A stretch of DNA of 52,467 nucleotides from DAOMOP01 sp035444405 (GCA_035444405.1 DAOMOP010000006.1:1-52467), one strand, 5' to 3'. Numbered from the stretch's first letter, positions 26,063 through 36,200 are shown. Notes: a model not told the origin generated them from the letters alone. Program-made: numbers and translations.

Positions 26063-26848
26063 TCACTCCGGTAGAAAGACTGCGCGGCCGTCCGCCTCGA
26101 TGCGGACGATCGGATGGCCGAAGGCGTGGCCGAGGCGCTCGGCCTGCAGCACCTCGTCGCGCGTGCCGGCCACCACGCCCCCACGGCCGTCGAGCAGCAC
26201 CACGTGGTCGGCGTAGCGGGCCGCGAGATTGATGTCGTGCAGCACCATCACCGCAGCGCGTCCGTCGCGCGTCAGGCGCCGGAACAGATCCAGCGTCGCG
26301 ATCTGGTAATGCAGGTCGAGATGGTTGGTCGGCTCGTCGAGCAGGAAGAGCTGCGGCGACTGCGCCAGCAGCGCGGCGATCGCCACGCGCTGGCGCTCGC
26401 CGCCGGACAGCGTCAGGATGTCGCGCTCCTCCATGCCCGCCAGCCCGACCTCGTCGAGCACGCGGCGTGCGACCGCTTCGTCGCGCGCGCCCTCCCAGCC
26501 CCAGCGGCCCAGATGCGGATGGCGCCCGATCAGCACCGTCTCGAGCACCGTGGACGAGAAGTGATCGGGCTGCTGCTGGGCGAGCAGCCCGCGAAAACGC
26601 GCCAGCGCCCTGCCGTCCCAGGCCGCGTGCGGGCGCCCTCCGAGGCGCACGGTGCCGACACCCGCTTCGCGCAGGCCGGCGAAGGTGTGCAGCAGCGTCG
26701 TCTTGCCCGCGCCGTTGGGGCCGAGCAGCACCAGGCATTCCCCGCCTGCCAGACGCAGGCTGAACTCGCAGCACAGCCAGCGCTCGCCCACGCGAAGGGC
26801 GAGGCGGTCGGCCTCGAGCAGCGGTCCGGAACGGGTCGGCGCAGTCAT
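26063..26848 (-). CDS. btuD: Cobalamin ABC transporter, ATP-binding protein (BtuD-like)
   Basis: Energises B12 import at the inner membrane. 261 residues with Walker A LLGPNGAGKTTLLHTFAGL (about 41-59), Q-loop GLLAQQQPDHFSS, signature LTLSGGERQRVAIAALLA, Walker B LFLLDEPTNHLDLHYQIATL, and the switch His in VMVLHDINLAARYADHV. The length and NHLDLHYQ are typical of the FecE/BtuD group. It begins one base after the btuC stop and ends 8 bases before cobO. Siderophore or heme transport cannot be excluded from this protein alone; the riboswitch and cob genes decide. Confidence 0.93.
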   Translation of the reverse strand: MTAPTRSGPLLEADRLALRVGERWLCCEFSLRLAGGECLVLLGPNGAGKTTLLHTFAGLREAGVGTVRLGGRPHAAWDGRALARFRGLLAQQQPDHFSSTVLETVLIGRHPHLGRWGWEGARDEAVARRVLDEVGLAGMEERDILTLSGGERQRVAIAALLAQSPQLFLLDEPTNHLDLHYQIATLDLFRRLTRDGRAAVMVLHDINLAARYADHVVLLDGRGGVVAGTRDEVLQAERLGHAFGHPIVRIEADGRAVFLPE

Positions 26849-26849
26849 G

Positions 26850-27860
26850 TCAGCGCGGATGACGCGAGAGCAGGAACAGGAACACCGGCACGCCGATCAG
26901 CGCCGTCAGCACGCCGACCGGCAGCTGCACCGGTGCGAGCACGGTGCGCGCGGCGGTGTCGGCCACCGTCAGCAGCGCGCCACCCGCCAGCAGCGCCGCC
27001 GGCAGCAGCACGCGCTGGTCGTTGCCGACGGCGAAGCGCACCAGATGCGGCACGATCAGGCCGACGAAGCCGACCGAGCCGACCAGCGTCACCGACACCG
27101 CGGTGAGCAGCGACGCCAGCCCGTAGAGCAGGTAGCGCAGCCGCTGCACGTCCACGCCGAGCGCCCGCGCGGTGAGCTCGCCGCGCGCGAGCACGTTGAG
27201 CTCGCGCGCGAACGGCAGCACGGCCGCAAGACCGAGCACCAGCACCACCAGCGCCGGCCACGGGNNNNNNNNNNNNNCGCCCATCAGCCAGAACAGCATC
27301 GACTGCAGCCGCGTGTCGGGCGCGAGCGCGAGCATCAGCGTGATCGCCGCGCCGCAGCCGGCCGCGACGATGACGCCGGTGAGCAGCAGCCGCGTCTGCG
27401 TCCACGAGCCGTCGCCGTGGGCGAGCCCGAACACCACCAGCATCGCGGCGAGCGCGCCGCCGAAGGCGGCCGCGTCGACGAGAAACGGCGCCAACCCGGC
27501 GAGCATCGCCGCGAGCGCGCCGACTGCCGCCCCGCCCGAGATGCCGAGCACGTAGGGGTCGGCGAGCGGATTCCTCAGCAGCACCTGCATCAGCGCGCCG
27601 GCGGTGGCGAGCAGGGCGCCGCACACGAACACCGCGACCGCGCGCGGCAGGCGCAGGTGGCGCACGACGTCGGCCTCGATGCCCTGCGCACCGGCGAACA
27701 GCGCCGCCACGACCTCGGCCGGCGAGACGGCGAGATCGCCCGACGTCAGCGCCCACACGATCGCCGCGCCGCCGGCGGCGGCGAGCGCGGCGATCACGCC
27801 GAGCGCCCGTCGGCGGCCCGCCATCAGGCCACCCCCGACACGAACGGAGGCCGTCGCCAT
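26850..27860 (-). CDS. btuC: Cobalamin ABC transporter permease (BtuC-like, FecCD family), with assembly gap
   Basis: Inner-membrane channel subunit, 336 residues with about ten hydrophobic helices. Family markers: HLRLPRAVAVFVCGALLATA, GALMQVLLRNPLADPYVLGI, SGGAAVGALAAMLAG, LLLTGVIVAAGCGAAITLML, SMLFWLMG, then, after 13 N at 27265-27277, WPALVVLVLGLA, ARALGVDVQRLRYLLYGLAS, and VGFVGLIVPHLVRFAVGNDQ, the loop that contacts the ATPase. The reading frame is the same on both sides of the gap. It starts 6 bases after the btuB stop. BtuF (7718-8623) is the likely periplasmic partner. Confidence 0.93.
   Translation of the reverse strand: MATASVRVGGGLMAGRRRALGVIAALAAAGGAAIVWALTSGDLAVSPAEVVAALFAGAQGIEADVVRHLRLPRAVAVFVCGALLATAGALMQVLLRNPLADPYVLGISGGAAVGALAAMLAGLAPFLVDAAAFGGALAAMLVVFGLAHGDGSWTQTRLLLTGVIVAAGCGAAITLMLALAPDTRLQSMLFWLMGXXXXXPWPALVVLVLGLAAVLPFARELNVLARGELTARALGVDVQRLRYLLYGLASLLTAVSVTLVGSVGFVGLIVPHLVRFAVGNDQRVLLPAALLAGGALLTVADTAARTVLAPVQLPVGVLTALIGVPVFLFLLSRHPR
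27265..27277. other. Assembly gap, 13 N, inside btuC
   Basis: Unresolved bases in a very GC-rich stretch. The flanks read in one frame. Confidence 0.99.
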
Positions 27861-27866
27861 CGGCGC

Positions 27867-29708
27867 TCAGCGCGGCGCGTAGCGCACTGCCACGAAGGCA
27901 TTCGCGCGCGGGCGCGCGAAACCGTCGGCCAGCTCGTACTTCTTGTCGAGAATGTTGTTTGCACGCAGTTCGAGGCGCCAGTCCGGCGCAAACGCGTAAT
28001 GGGCAAACGCGCTCAGCACGCCGTAGCCGCCGAGCGTCACACGCCGGGCCGGGAAGCTCGCCGTGTCGTTGTCGTAGCGACGCCCCTGGCCGCGCCAGTC
28101 GAGTCCGAAATTCCACGCGCCGAGGTTGCGATCGACGCCGGCGTAGGCGGATTTGCCGGCGCGGCGCACGACCCGCTCGTCCGTATCCTCGTCCCTCGCG
28201 TCGAGAAAATCGATGCCGGCACGCAGGCGGTAGCCCTTCAGCGTCGTGGTGACGCCCAGCTCGACGCCTTCGATCTCCACCCTGCCGAGATTCGACGGCG
28301 TGTTGGTCCACACGATCAGGTTCTCGATCGTGTTGCGGAAATAGGTCGCGCGCACGGTCGTCACGCCGCTCTCCCACACCAGACCGAGTTCGCGGTTGAA
28401 GGCCTTCTCGGGCTTCAGATCCGGGTTGCCGCCGAAACAGCCGAAGGGCGGAAAGCAGCTCAGCGGGAAGAACAAGTCGTTGAAGGTCGGCGCCTTGAAG
28501 CCGGTCCCCAGGCTCGCCTGCACGCGCCAGGCCGGATCGAACTGGTAGCCGTAGGCGAGCAGGCCGGTCGTCTTGTCGCCGAACTGCGAACTGTCGTCAT
28601 GGCGAACGTTGGCCTGGAAACTGTGCGCGGCCACACTGCCGGTCCACCCGAGCAGCACCGAATGCACATCGCGCCGGCGGCGGTCGAGCCTGCCGGTGGT
28701 CGCGACCCGCTGCTCGAGGTGTTCGTACGCCGCGAGCAGCGACCCGCCGGCCACGCGCACGTCGTTCTGCCAGGCGAACTCGGTCTGGTGCGTATCGAAC
28801 CGCGACGGCATGTCCGCCGTCGCGCGGCTTTTGAGCCCATCCTCGCTGTAGCCCAGCTTGAGCGTGCTCGTCCACTTGCCGGTCAGCCGGTTGGCCATGC
28901 GCACACCGCCGCTCGTCACGTGCTTGTCGAGGAACGAATCGAACACCTGGCCGGTGTCGTACCAGTTGCGCCCTTCGCTGTGGAACAAGTTTACGCCGAT
29001 CTCGTCGTGCTCGCGCAGCCCCAGCGACGCCGACGCGCTCGCGAACCGGCCGCGGAAGCCGTCGTCGTCGGCATCGCTGCCGACTCGGGAATCCGGTCGC
29101 GCATCGAAACCGCTGGTCTCGTCGTAGCCGGCCGCCAGGCTGTACCGCAGGCGCCCCGTCCCGGCGCTGACCGAGGCGTCGAGCGTGCGCGTGTCGAAGC
29201 TTCCGAAGCCGGCGCGAACCGACGGTGCAAAGACCGACTCACCCCTGCGCGTGAAGATCTGGATCACACCGCCGATCGCGTCCGAGCCATACAGCGCGCT
29301 TGCCGGACCGCGCAGGATCTCGATGCGGTCGATCAGCGCCAGCGGAATCATCTCGATCGACGGCTGGCCGCTCGTCGCCGATCCGACGCGCATGCCATCG
29401 ATCAGCATCAGGGTGTGGCTGGAATTGGCGCCGCGGATGAAGATCGACGCGTTCGAGCCCGGCCCCCCGGTGCTCACGACCTGAACACCTGGCTGCGCGG
29501 ACAGCAATTCGACCAGAGTCGAGTGGCCGGCCTGCTCGATCGCCTTGCGATCGATGACCTCGACACTGGCCAGCACCTCGTCGGCACGCTGGTGCTGGCG
29601 CGTCGCGGTCACGACGACGGTCTCGCCGACGGCGTCCTGCGCGAGCGCAAGCGGAGCGGATAACGGGAATGCGGCAGCGACCGCGGCGGTCGTCAAACGA
29701 AATTTCAT
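27867..29708 (-). CDS. btuB: TonB-dependent cobalamin outer-membrane receptor (BtuB)
   Basis: Outer-membrane beta-barrel receptor, 613 residues. The signal peptide (MKFRLTTAAVAAAFPLSAPL, cleavage after LALA near residue 23) precedes a TonB box of BtuB type (GETVVVTATR). The plug domain has VEVIDRKAIEQAGHSTLVEL, GVQVVSTGGPGSNASIFIRG, and RIEILRGPASALYGSDAIGG. The barrel continues to a C-terminal FVAVRYAPR; FQAN, FKAPTFNDLFF and NPDLKPEKAFNRELGL are standard. The end in Arg rather than Phe is slightly unusual. GGGAG precedes the ATG. It is the first gene after riboswitch 3, which supports cobalamin as substrate. Confidence 0.93.
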   Translation of the reverse strand: MKFRLTTAAVAAAFPLSAPLALAQDAVGETVVVTATRQHQRADEVLASVEVIDRKAIEQAGHSTLVELLSAQPGVQVVSTGGPGSNASIFIRGANSSHTLMLIDGMRVGSATSGQPSIEMIPLALIDRIEILRGPASALYGSDAIGGVIQIFTRRGESVFAPSVRAGFGSFDTRTLDASVSAGTGRLRYSLAAGYDETSGFDARPDSRVGSDADDDGFRGRFASASASLGLREHDEIGVNLFHSEGRNWYDTGQVFDSFLDKHVTSGGVRMANRLTGKWTSTLKLGYSEDGLKSRATADMPSRFDTHQTEFAWQNDVRVAGGSLLAAYEHLEQRVATTGRLDRRRRDVHSVLLGWTGSVAAHSFQANVRHDDSSQFGDKTTGLLAYGYQFDPAWRVQASLGTGFKAPTFNDLFFPLSCFPPFGCFGGNPDLKPEKAFNRELGLVWESGVTTVRATYFRNTIENLIVWTNTPSNLGRVEIEGVELGVTTTLKGYRLRAGIDFLDARDEDTDERVVRRAGKSAYAGVDRNLGAWNFGLDWRGQGRRYDNDTASFPARRVTLGGYGVLSAFAHYAFAPDWRLELRANNILDKKYELADGFARPRANAFVAVRYAPR

Positions 29709-29857
29709 GAACGTGTCTCCCTGCGTCCCGATGCGCGGCCCCGCACGTCGAGACAGTGCCTCAAATGGAAGCGCCGGCAGGGAGGTGAACGGAGTCGATC
29801 CGGGAACACGCGCACGCGTCGCCGCCACCCCGCGGCACTACCGCCAGTTCGCGTTCG

Positions 29858-30088
29858 GGCCGGTATCCGGGCTCGTGGCTGGCGCCACCGGAGGGTCGAA
29901 CCGACCTGCCGGGCACCGGGCGCATCGCCTTCCCAGACCTTCGTCCAGTGGCGGTTGGATGCGCCCTGCATCCACTTACCGTTGCGGGGGCAGCACAGGC
30001 GTTGCGTTTGCGGTATTCTTGCGACCGTTTCGCGCACCTGTTTCCCGTTTAACCCTCGGGCACGATCTGCCTTCGGGCACCTGAAACA
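29858..30088 (-). promoter_or_regulatory. Cobalamin riboswitch 3, upstream of btuB
   Basis: On the minus strand: AGGTGCCCGAAGGC near 30070-30083, AAACGGGAAACAGGTGCGCG near 30030-30050, the core GTGCTGCCCCCGCAACGGTA near 29984-30003, GCCACTGGACG near 29945, TGGGAAGGCGATGCGCC near 29925, and the B12 box AGCCCGGATACCGGCC at 29858-29873. The 150 bases from the box to the btuB ATG hold the expression platform; no clear T-run terminator is visible there. The order of elements is complete, so the call is strong. It should control btuB, btuC, btuD, cobO, cobA and cobB. Confidence 0.92.
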
Positions 30089-30227
30089 CGATGCATCCGG
30101 TGCGCAGGCGCTTTGCAGCGTGGTCCGCGAGACCGGGTGCGGCGCGAATGATAGCGCGTTTTCACGCCTGCCGCATCGCCCCGCGCGGCCGCGTTGCCCG
30201 CACACGACACCCAGGACAGCCGACGAG

Positions 30228-30770
30228 ATGGCCTCTCACCTGATCCTCGGCGGCGCCCGATCGGGCAAGAGCCGCCACGCCGAACGATGCGCGCAGGCGA
30301 GCGGTCTCGCGGTCACGGTGATCGTCACCGCCGAGGCGCTCGACGCCGAGATGGCGGTGCGCATCCGCCGCCACCAGCACGACCGGCCGGCCGATTGGCG
30401 CACGGTCGAGGCGCCGCTCGCGCTGGCCGACGCGCTGTGCCGGCACGCCGCGGCCGATCGCTGCGTGATCGTCGATTGCCTGACCCTGTGGCTCGGCAAT
30501 CTGCTCGACGGCAGCGATGCGCTGCCGCTGCCGCTCGACGCCGCACGCTTGCCGCGCCTGCAGACCGAACGCGCGGCGCTGCTCGAGACGCTGCCGCAGT
30601 TGCCCGGCGTGATCCTGCTCGTCGCCAACGAGGTCGGGCTCGGCCTGGTGCCGGACACGCCGCTCGGGCGGCTGTTCCGTGACGAGGCCGGGCGCCTCAA
30701 TCAGGCGCTCGCCGCGCTATGCGATCGCGTGAGCTTCGTCGCCGCCGGGCTGCCGCTGCGCCTCAAGTGA
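30228..30770 (+). CDS. cobU: Bifunctional adenosylcobinamide kinase / adenosylcobinamide-phosphate guanylyltransferase (CobU)
   Basis: Phosphorylates adenosylcobinamide and transfers GMP to it, in assembly of the nucleotide loop. 180 residues: the P-loop LILGGARSGKSRHAERCA begins at residue 5; the guanylated His is in RIRRHQHDRPADWRTVEAPL (about 46); VIVDCLTLWLGNLL and LVANEVGLGLVPDTPLGRLF are diagnostic. The ATG at 30228 is chosen because family members begin right before the P-loop; the longer in-frame reading runs into the btuB leader. It is divergent from btuB. The usual partners cobS, cobT and cobC do not follow; tolC is convergent 15 bases away. Confidence 0.95.
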   Translation: MASHLILGGARSGKSRHAERCAQASGLAVTVIVTAEALDAEMAVRIRRHQHDRPADWRTVEAPLALADALCRHAAADRCVIVDCLTLWLGNLLDGSDALPLPLDAARLPRLQTERAALLETLPQLPGVILLVANEVGLGLVPDTPLGRLFRDEAGRLNQALAALCDRVSFVAAGLPLRLK

Positions 30771-30785
30771 GACAGGGCGCGCCGT

Positions 30786-32081
30786 TCAGCGCTGCAGCAA
30801 TGCGTTGACGATTTCGAGATCCTGCTCGTCGAGCGTGCCGGCCGAGGCCTTCAGGCGCAGCTGCGCGAGCACGGTGTCGTAGCGCGCGCGGGCCAGCTCC
30901 TGGCGCGTCTCGGCGAGCTGGCTCTGGGCATTGAGCACGTCGATGTTGATGCGCACGCCGACCTCGTAGCCGAGCCGGCTCGCCTCGAGCGCCGACAGCG
31001 ACGACACCTCGGCCGCCTCGAGCGCCATGATGCGCGCCATGCCGCTGGTCACGCCCAGATAGGCCTGGCGCGCGGCCAGCGCGGCTTCGCGGCGCGCGTT
31101 CTCGAGGTCGGAATCGGCCTTGACCTTGAGCGCGGCGGTCTCGCGCTCGCGCGACGAAATCGCACCACCCGCGTAGAGCGGCACGTTGAGCTGCAGGCCG
31201 AGCGTGGTCGAGGCCGTGCGCGGTGTCAGCGTCGAAGTCTGCTGGTTCGACTGCCCATGCGTAGCGACAAGATCGACGGTCGGATAATGCCCGGCGCGGC
31301 TGCGCGCGACCTCGCGCTCGGCGATCTCGCGCACGATGTGCTGCAGCTGGACGCCGTAGCCGCCGAGCTCGGCGGCCGACACCCAGTCGTCGAGATTGTC
31401 GGGCCGCGGCGCCATCAGCTCGACTTCGGGGCGCAGCCCGGCCAGTGGCTCGGGTTCGCGGCCGATGATGCGCGCGAGCGCATGGCGCTGCACGTCGAGC
31501 TCGTTCTGCGCGGCGATCACCTGCGCGACGGCGAGATCGAAGCGCGACTGCGCCTCGTGCACGTCGGTGATCGTCACCGTGCCGACGTCGAAGCTGGTCT
31601 TGGCGATCTCGAGCTGCTCGGCCGCGGCCTCGCGCAACTGCGTCACCGCCGCGAGCTGGTCCTGCGCGTTGAGGACGTTGAAATAGGCGTCGGACGCGCG
31701 CAGGATCAGGTCCTGGCGCGCGAGCTCGAACTGCACTTCGGAGAACTCGGTGCGCAGCGCGCCCTGTCGCGCGGCGATGCGGTTCTGCATGCGGAAGAGC
31801 GGCTGCGTGAGCTGCACGCCCCAGCTGTCGCTGTTGAAGTCGCGCGACGGCAGCCCGCGCGGATCGACGTGGTTGCGCGCGACGCTGGCCGAGGCGCCGA
31901 CGTTCGGCAGCAGGCCGGCCCGGCCCTGCACGACGAACTCCTGCCCGGCCTCGAAGTCGGCACGCGCGGCGGCGAACTGGGCATCGTTCGCGAGCGCTTC
32001 GCGATAGACCTCGAGCAGATCGGCCGACCACGTCAGCGCGGGGAACAGACCCGCGATACACACTGCCAGCACACGCTTCAT
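30786..32081 (-). CDS. tolC: TolC-family outer-membrane efflux protein
   Basis: Trimeric outer-membrane channel for tripartite efflux or type I secretion. 431 residues with a signal peptide (MKRVLAVCIAGLFPALTWSA, cleavage near residue 19), then ADLLEVYREALANDAQFAAA, typical TolC start of the mature protein. The two-fold repeat of long amphipathic helices is visible, with SVSASVARN-like and VDLVATHGQSNQ strand segments and VPLYAGGAISSRERE. GVRINIDVLNAQSQLAETRQ is the classic second repeat. It is the last gene of the pcm-rhodanese-tolC run and may serve the RND pump encoded upstream on the same strand. Confidence 0.94.
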   Translation of the reverse strand: MKRVLAVCIAGLFPALTWSADLLEVYREALANDAQFAAARADFEAGQEFVVQGRAGLLPNVGASASVARNHVDPRGLPSRDFNSDSWGVQLTQPLFRMQNRIAARQGALRTEFSEVQFELARQDLILRASDAYFNVLNAQDQLAAVTQLREAAAEQLEIAKTSFDVGTVTITDVHEAQSRFDLAVAQVIAAQNELDVQRHALARIIGREPEPLAGLRPEVELMAPRPDNLDDWVSAAELGGYGVQLQHIVREIAEREVARSRAGHYPTVDLVATHGQSNQQTSTLTPRTASTTLGLQLNVPLYAGGAISSRERETAALKVKADSDLENARREAALAARQAYLGVTSGMARIMALEAAEVSSLSALEASRLGYEVGVRINIDVLNAQSQLAETRQELARARYDTVLAQLRLKASAGTLDEQDLEIVNALLQR

Positions 32082-32093
32082 CGGCTGCTCCGT

Positions 32094-32417
32094 TCAGTAT
32101 TGCGGCATCGCGGGGTCGACCTGGGCCGCCCAGCCCGCCACGCCGCCTGCGAGGTTATGGACCTTGTCGAAACCCTGGCGCTCGAGAAACATGCCGACCT
32201 GCGCGCTGCGTGCGCCGTGATGGCAGATCACGACCAGCTCGGCCTGCGGATCGAGCTCGGACAGACGCGCCGGCACCGACCCCATCGGCATGTGCTGCGA
32301 GCCCTGGATGTGGCAGATGCCGTACTCCCAGGCTTCGCGCACGTCGAGCAGCGCCGGCTGCAGGCGTGTCGCGTCGGCGAGCCAGGCGGCCAGGTCGGTG
32401 GGGCTGATCTGTTTCAT
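32094..32417 (-). CDS. Single-domain rhodanese-like protein
   Basis: A 107-residue cytoplasmic sulfurtransferase-like domain: PALLDVREAWEYGICHIQGS, HMPMGSVPARLSEL, and the active-site loop ELVVICHHGARSAQVGMFLE with the persulfide-forming Cys at about residue 65, followed by VHNLAGGVAGWAAQVDP. The natural substrate is not predictable. The ATG at 32417 (MKQISPTDLAAWL) is chosen; the longer reading overlaps pcm, which ends 6 bases upstream. Its place between pcm and tolC is common in this bacterial group. Confidence 0.93.
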   Translation of the reverse strand: MKQISPTDLAAWLADATRLQPALLDVREAWEYGICHIQGSQHMPMGSVPARLSELDPQAELVVICHHGARSAQVGMFLERQGFDKVHNLAGGVAGWAAQVDPAMPQY

Positions 32418-32422
32418 CGCGG

Positions 32423-33076
32423 TCAGAACCTGAAGCCGTTCTCGCGCTGCACGTTCTTCAGCATCGGGACGACGGTTTCGAACACGTCCTCGGTCTTGTA
32501 GCGGCCTTCGGCGATGCACGTGATCAGCCGGGCCTTCATGACCGGTGCCTCACCGACGAACGCGAACAGCCGCCCGCCGACCTTGAGCTGCTCGAGCAGC
32601 GCCTGCGGCACCGTCGGCATGCCGCCCGACACGACGATGAGGTCGTACGGCGCGCGGCACGGCAGGCCCAGCGCGCCGTCGGCCTCCTTGACGGTGACGT
32701 TCTGCACGCCGTAGCGATCGAGATTGTCGGCAGCCAGCTGCACGAGCTCGGGCTCGATGTCGATCGTGCGCACCCACTCGGCGCGCGCCGCCAGCAGCGC
32801 CGCGAAGTAGCCCGAGCCGGCGCCGATCTCGAGTACCGAATCCGAACGGCCGACCTGCACGGCCTGCAGCACCTTGCCCTCGATCACCGGCTTGAGCATC
32901 ACCTGGCCGCAGCCGATCGGGATCTCGACGTCGGCGAAGGCGAGGTTGCGATGCGCCGCCGGCACGAACTCCTCGCGCTTGACGGTCATCAGCAGATCGA
33001 GCACGTCCGGATCCAGCACCTCCCAGGGGCGGATCTGCTGCTCGACCATGTTGAAGCGGGCTTGTTCGAAGTTCAT
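32423..33076 (-). CDS. pcm: Protein-L-isoaspartate O-methyltransferase family protein
   Basis: SAM-dependent enzyme that methylates isoaspartyl residues to start protein repair. 217 residues: MNFEQARFNMVEQQIRPWEV start, REEFVPAAHRNLAFADVEIP, SAM motif I SVLEIGAGSGYFAALLA (about residues 80-96), acidic VRTIDIEPELVQLAADNL, and APYDLIVVSGGMPTVPQALL. The N-terminus is the short form found next to tolC in beta- and gammaproteobacteria, so repair activity is likely but not proven. An AGGAAG ribosome site precedes the ATG. Confidence 0.9.
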   Translation of the reverse strand: MNFEQARFNMVEQQIRPWEVLDPDVLDLLMTVKREEFVPAAHRNLAFADVEIPIGCGQVMLKPVIEGKVLQAVQVGRSDSVLEIGAGSGYFAALLAARAEWVRTIDIEPELVQLAADNLDRYGVQNVTVKEADGALGLPCRAPYDLIVVSGGMPTVPQALLEQLKVGGRLFAFVGEAPVMKARLITCIAEGRYKTEDVFETVVPMLKNVQRENGFRF

Positions 33077-33100
33077 CTCGGGCTTCCTGTGCGAATATTA

Positions 33101-33119
33101 GCACATGCTGATCATGTGC
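33101..33119. promoter_or_regulatory. Inverted repeat in the pcm promoter region
   Basis: GCACATG (33101-33107) and CATGTGC (33113-33119) form a perfect 7-bp repeat with a 5-base centre. A -10-like TAATAT on the minus strand lies right beside it, toward pcm, so the repeat would occupy the spacer of the pcm promoter. Confidence 0.4.
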
Positions 33120-33208
33120 GCGATCGGGTGGAAAGGCGTTGTGAGCAAAGGCGTCATTCTATCGCACTGCGATACGCACCGATCGACTGCGCGCGCCACA
33201 CCCGCGCG

Positions 33209-36200
33209 TCAAGCCCCCGTTGCGCCGACGGGGGATCGCACGCGATGCCACGCCGCATAGAGGGCGGGCAGGAACAGCATCGTCAGCAAGGTGGCCACCG
33301 TCAGCCCGCCCATGATCGCGACCGCCATCGGGCCGAAGAAGGCACTGCGCGACAGCGGAATCATCGCGAGGATGGCCGCCGCCGCAGTCAGCACGATGGG
33401 ACGGAAGCGGCGCACCGTCGATTCGACGATCGCATCCCACTCGCTGCGCCCGGCCTCGAGGTCCTGGCGGATCTGGTCGACCAGGATCACCGAGTTGCGC
33501 ATGATCATGCCGGAGAGCGCGATCGTGCCGAGCATCGCGACGAAGCCGAACGGCCGGTCGAACAGCAGCAGGAAGGCGGTCACGCCGATCATGCCCAGCG
33601 GCGCGGTCAGCACCACCATCGCGACGCGCGAGAAGCTCTGCAGCTGCAGCATCAGCACGGTCAGCACCGCGAGCACGAAAAGCGGCACGCCGGCCGCCAC
33701 CGAGGCGCCGCCCTTGGCGCTCTCCTCGACCGCGCCGCCGACCTCGAGCCGGTAGCCGAGCGGCAACGCCGCGCGGAGCGCGCCGATGTCGCCGGCGAGC
33801 TGGTCGACGACCACCGCCGGCTGCACGCCGCCATAGAGGTTCGCGCGCACGGTCACGGTGGGCAGGCGGTTGCGGCGCCAGATCACGCCCGGCTCGAAGC
33901 CGTATTCGGCGGTGGCGACCTGCGCGAGCGGCACGCTGTGGCCGTTGCCGAGCGGAATCGCCAGATCCGGCAGCAGGCCGAGGTGGATGCGCTCGGCCGG
34001 CGCGCCGCGCAGCACCACGTCTATCGTCTCGGTGCCGTCGCGCAGCTGCGTGACCGTCGTGCCCTGCAGCGAGGTGTCGAGCAGCGCGGCGATGTCGCGA
34101 GTGGACAGCCCGAGCAGGCGCGCCTTGTCCTGGTCGACGACCAGGCGTACGGCCTTCGACGGCTCCTCCCAATCGAGATGCACGTTCGACAGCTGCGGGT
34201 GGGCGCGCAGCGTCGCGGCGACCTCGTGGGCGATGCGGCGCAGCTGCGCATAGTCCTGGCCGCTCACGCGGTACTGCAGCGGAAAACCGACCGGCGGACC
34301 GTTCTCGAGGCGGTTGACGACGCCGAGGAGCGCGACCGGCGCCTCCTCGAAGCGCGCGATCAGCTTCGCGCGCAGCGCCTCACGTGCTTCCGGCCCGTCG
34401 GTCAGCACCACGAACTGCGCGAAGCTGGTCTGCGCGAGCTGCTGGTCGAGCGGCAGATAGAAGCGCGGGCTGCCGCCGCCGACCCACGCGACGTAATTCT
34501 CGATGCCGTCCTGCGCGTCGAGAAAGATCTCGAGCTCGCGCACCGCGCGTGCAGTCGCCTCGTGCGAGGCGCCTTCGGCCAGACGCAGGTCGACGAGCAG
34601 CTCCGGCCGTGTCGAATCGGGGAAGAACTGCTGCGGCACGAAGCGCACGAACACCGCCAGCGAGGCGACGAAGATCGCCAGCGTCGCGGCAATGACGAGC
34701 CAGCGGTGCGCCACACACCAGGTCACCAGCGCACGAAAGCGTGTGTAGAACGCCGTGTGGTAGATCGCGTACTCGTCGTGCTGCGCGTGCGCATGCGCGG
34801 CGCGCTCGGCCAGGCGCCGGCCCAGGCGCGGCCACACGCGCCCGACCGCGCGCGCGAGCGGCGAGGGCTGGCCGTTCTGCTTCGCGAAATCGGGCAGCAG
34901 GTGGTAGCCGAGGTAGGGCACGAACAGCACCGCCGCGACCCACGACACCAGCAGCGCCGTCACCGTGACCTGGAAGATCGAGCGCGTGTACTCGCCGGTC
35001 GCCGAGGCCGCCAGCGCGATCGGCAGAAAGCCCGCCGCGGTCACCAGCGTGCCGGAGAGCATCGGCATCGCCGTCGACACGTAGGCGAAGCTCGCCGCGC
35101 GCACGCGGTCCCAGCCCTGCTCCATCTTGGTCGCCATCATCTCGACGGCGATGATCGCATCGTCGACGAGGAGGCCCAGCGCGATGATCAGCGCGCCGAG
35201 CGAGATCTTGTGCAGGCCGATGTCGAACAGATGCATGAACACGAAGGTGATCGCGAGCACCACCGGGATGATCACCAGCACGACGACGCCGGTGCGCAGG
35301 CCCAGCGACAGCAGCGACACCGCCATCACGATCACCACCGCCTCGGCGAGCACCTTGACGAACTCGCCCACCGAGCGCTCGACCGCGCGCGGCTGGTCGG
35401 CGACGCGCTCGAAGCGCAGGCCCAGCGGCAGCTGCGCCTCGATGCGCGCGACCGCCTCGTCCAGATGGCGGCCGAGCGCGATGATGTCGCCGCCGGCGCG
35501 CATCACGACGCCGATGCCGAAGGCCTCCTCGCCCATGAAGCGCATGCGCTCGCGCGGCGGATCGGCATAGCCGCGGCGCACCTCGGCGACGTCGCCGAGG
35601 CGGATCGCCCGGCCGTCGGCGCGGATCACCGTTTCGCGGATCGCGTCGAGGTCGTCGAAGGCGCCCGACGGGCGCAGCCACACGCGCTCGTCGGCGGTCT
35701 CGAAGAAGCCCGCGCCGTTCATCGCGTTCTGTGCCGCGAGCGCATCGGCGAAGCCGCGCAGATCGAGGCCGAGCCCGGCCAGCCGCGTGTTCGAAAGCTC
35801 GACGAACACGCGCTGCGGCTGCTCGCCGAAGAAGCTCACTTTCGCGACGTCGGGCACGCGCAGCAGCTCGGCGCGGATCGCCTCGGCGTAGCGCTTCAGC
35901 TCGGCGAGCGCGAAGCCCTCGCCGACCAGCGCGAAGATGTTGCCGTAGGTGTCGCCGAACTCGTCGTTGAAGCTCGGCCCGATCACCCCCTGCGGCAGCG
36001 TGTGCGCGATGTCGCCGATCTTCTTGCGCACCTGGTACCACAGCGCGGCAATCTCGCGAGAATGGACGTGCTCGTGCGCGAGCACGAACACGAGCGCCTC
36101 GCCCGGGCGCGAGTAGCTGCGGATCACGTCGAGCTCGACGAGCTCCTGCAGTTTCGTCTCGATCCTGTCGGTGACCTGCTCGGCGACCTCGTGCGCGGTC

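Noticed and set aside
26652..29663. A 1003-codon open frame on the plus strand
   Set aside because: Antisense to btuD, btuC and btuB and runs through the N gap; composition typical of a shadow.
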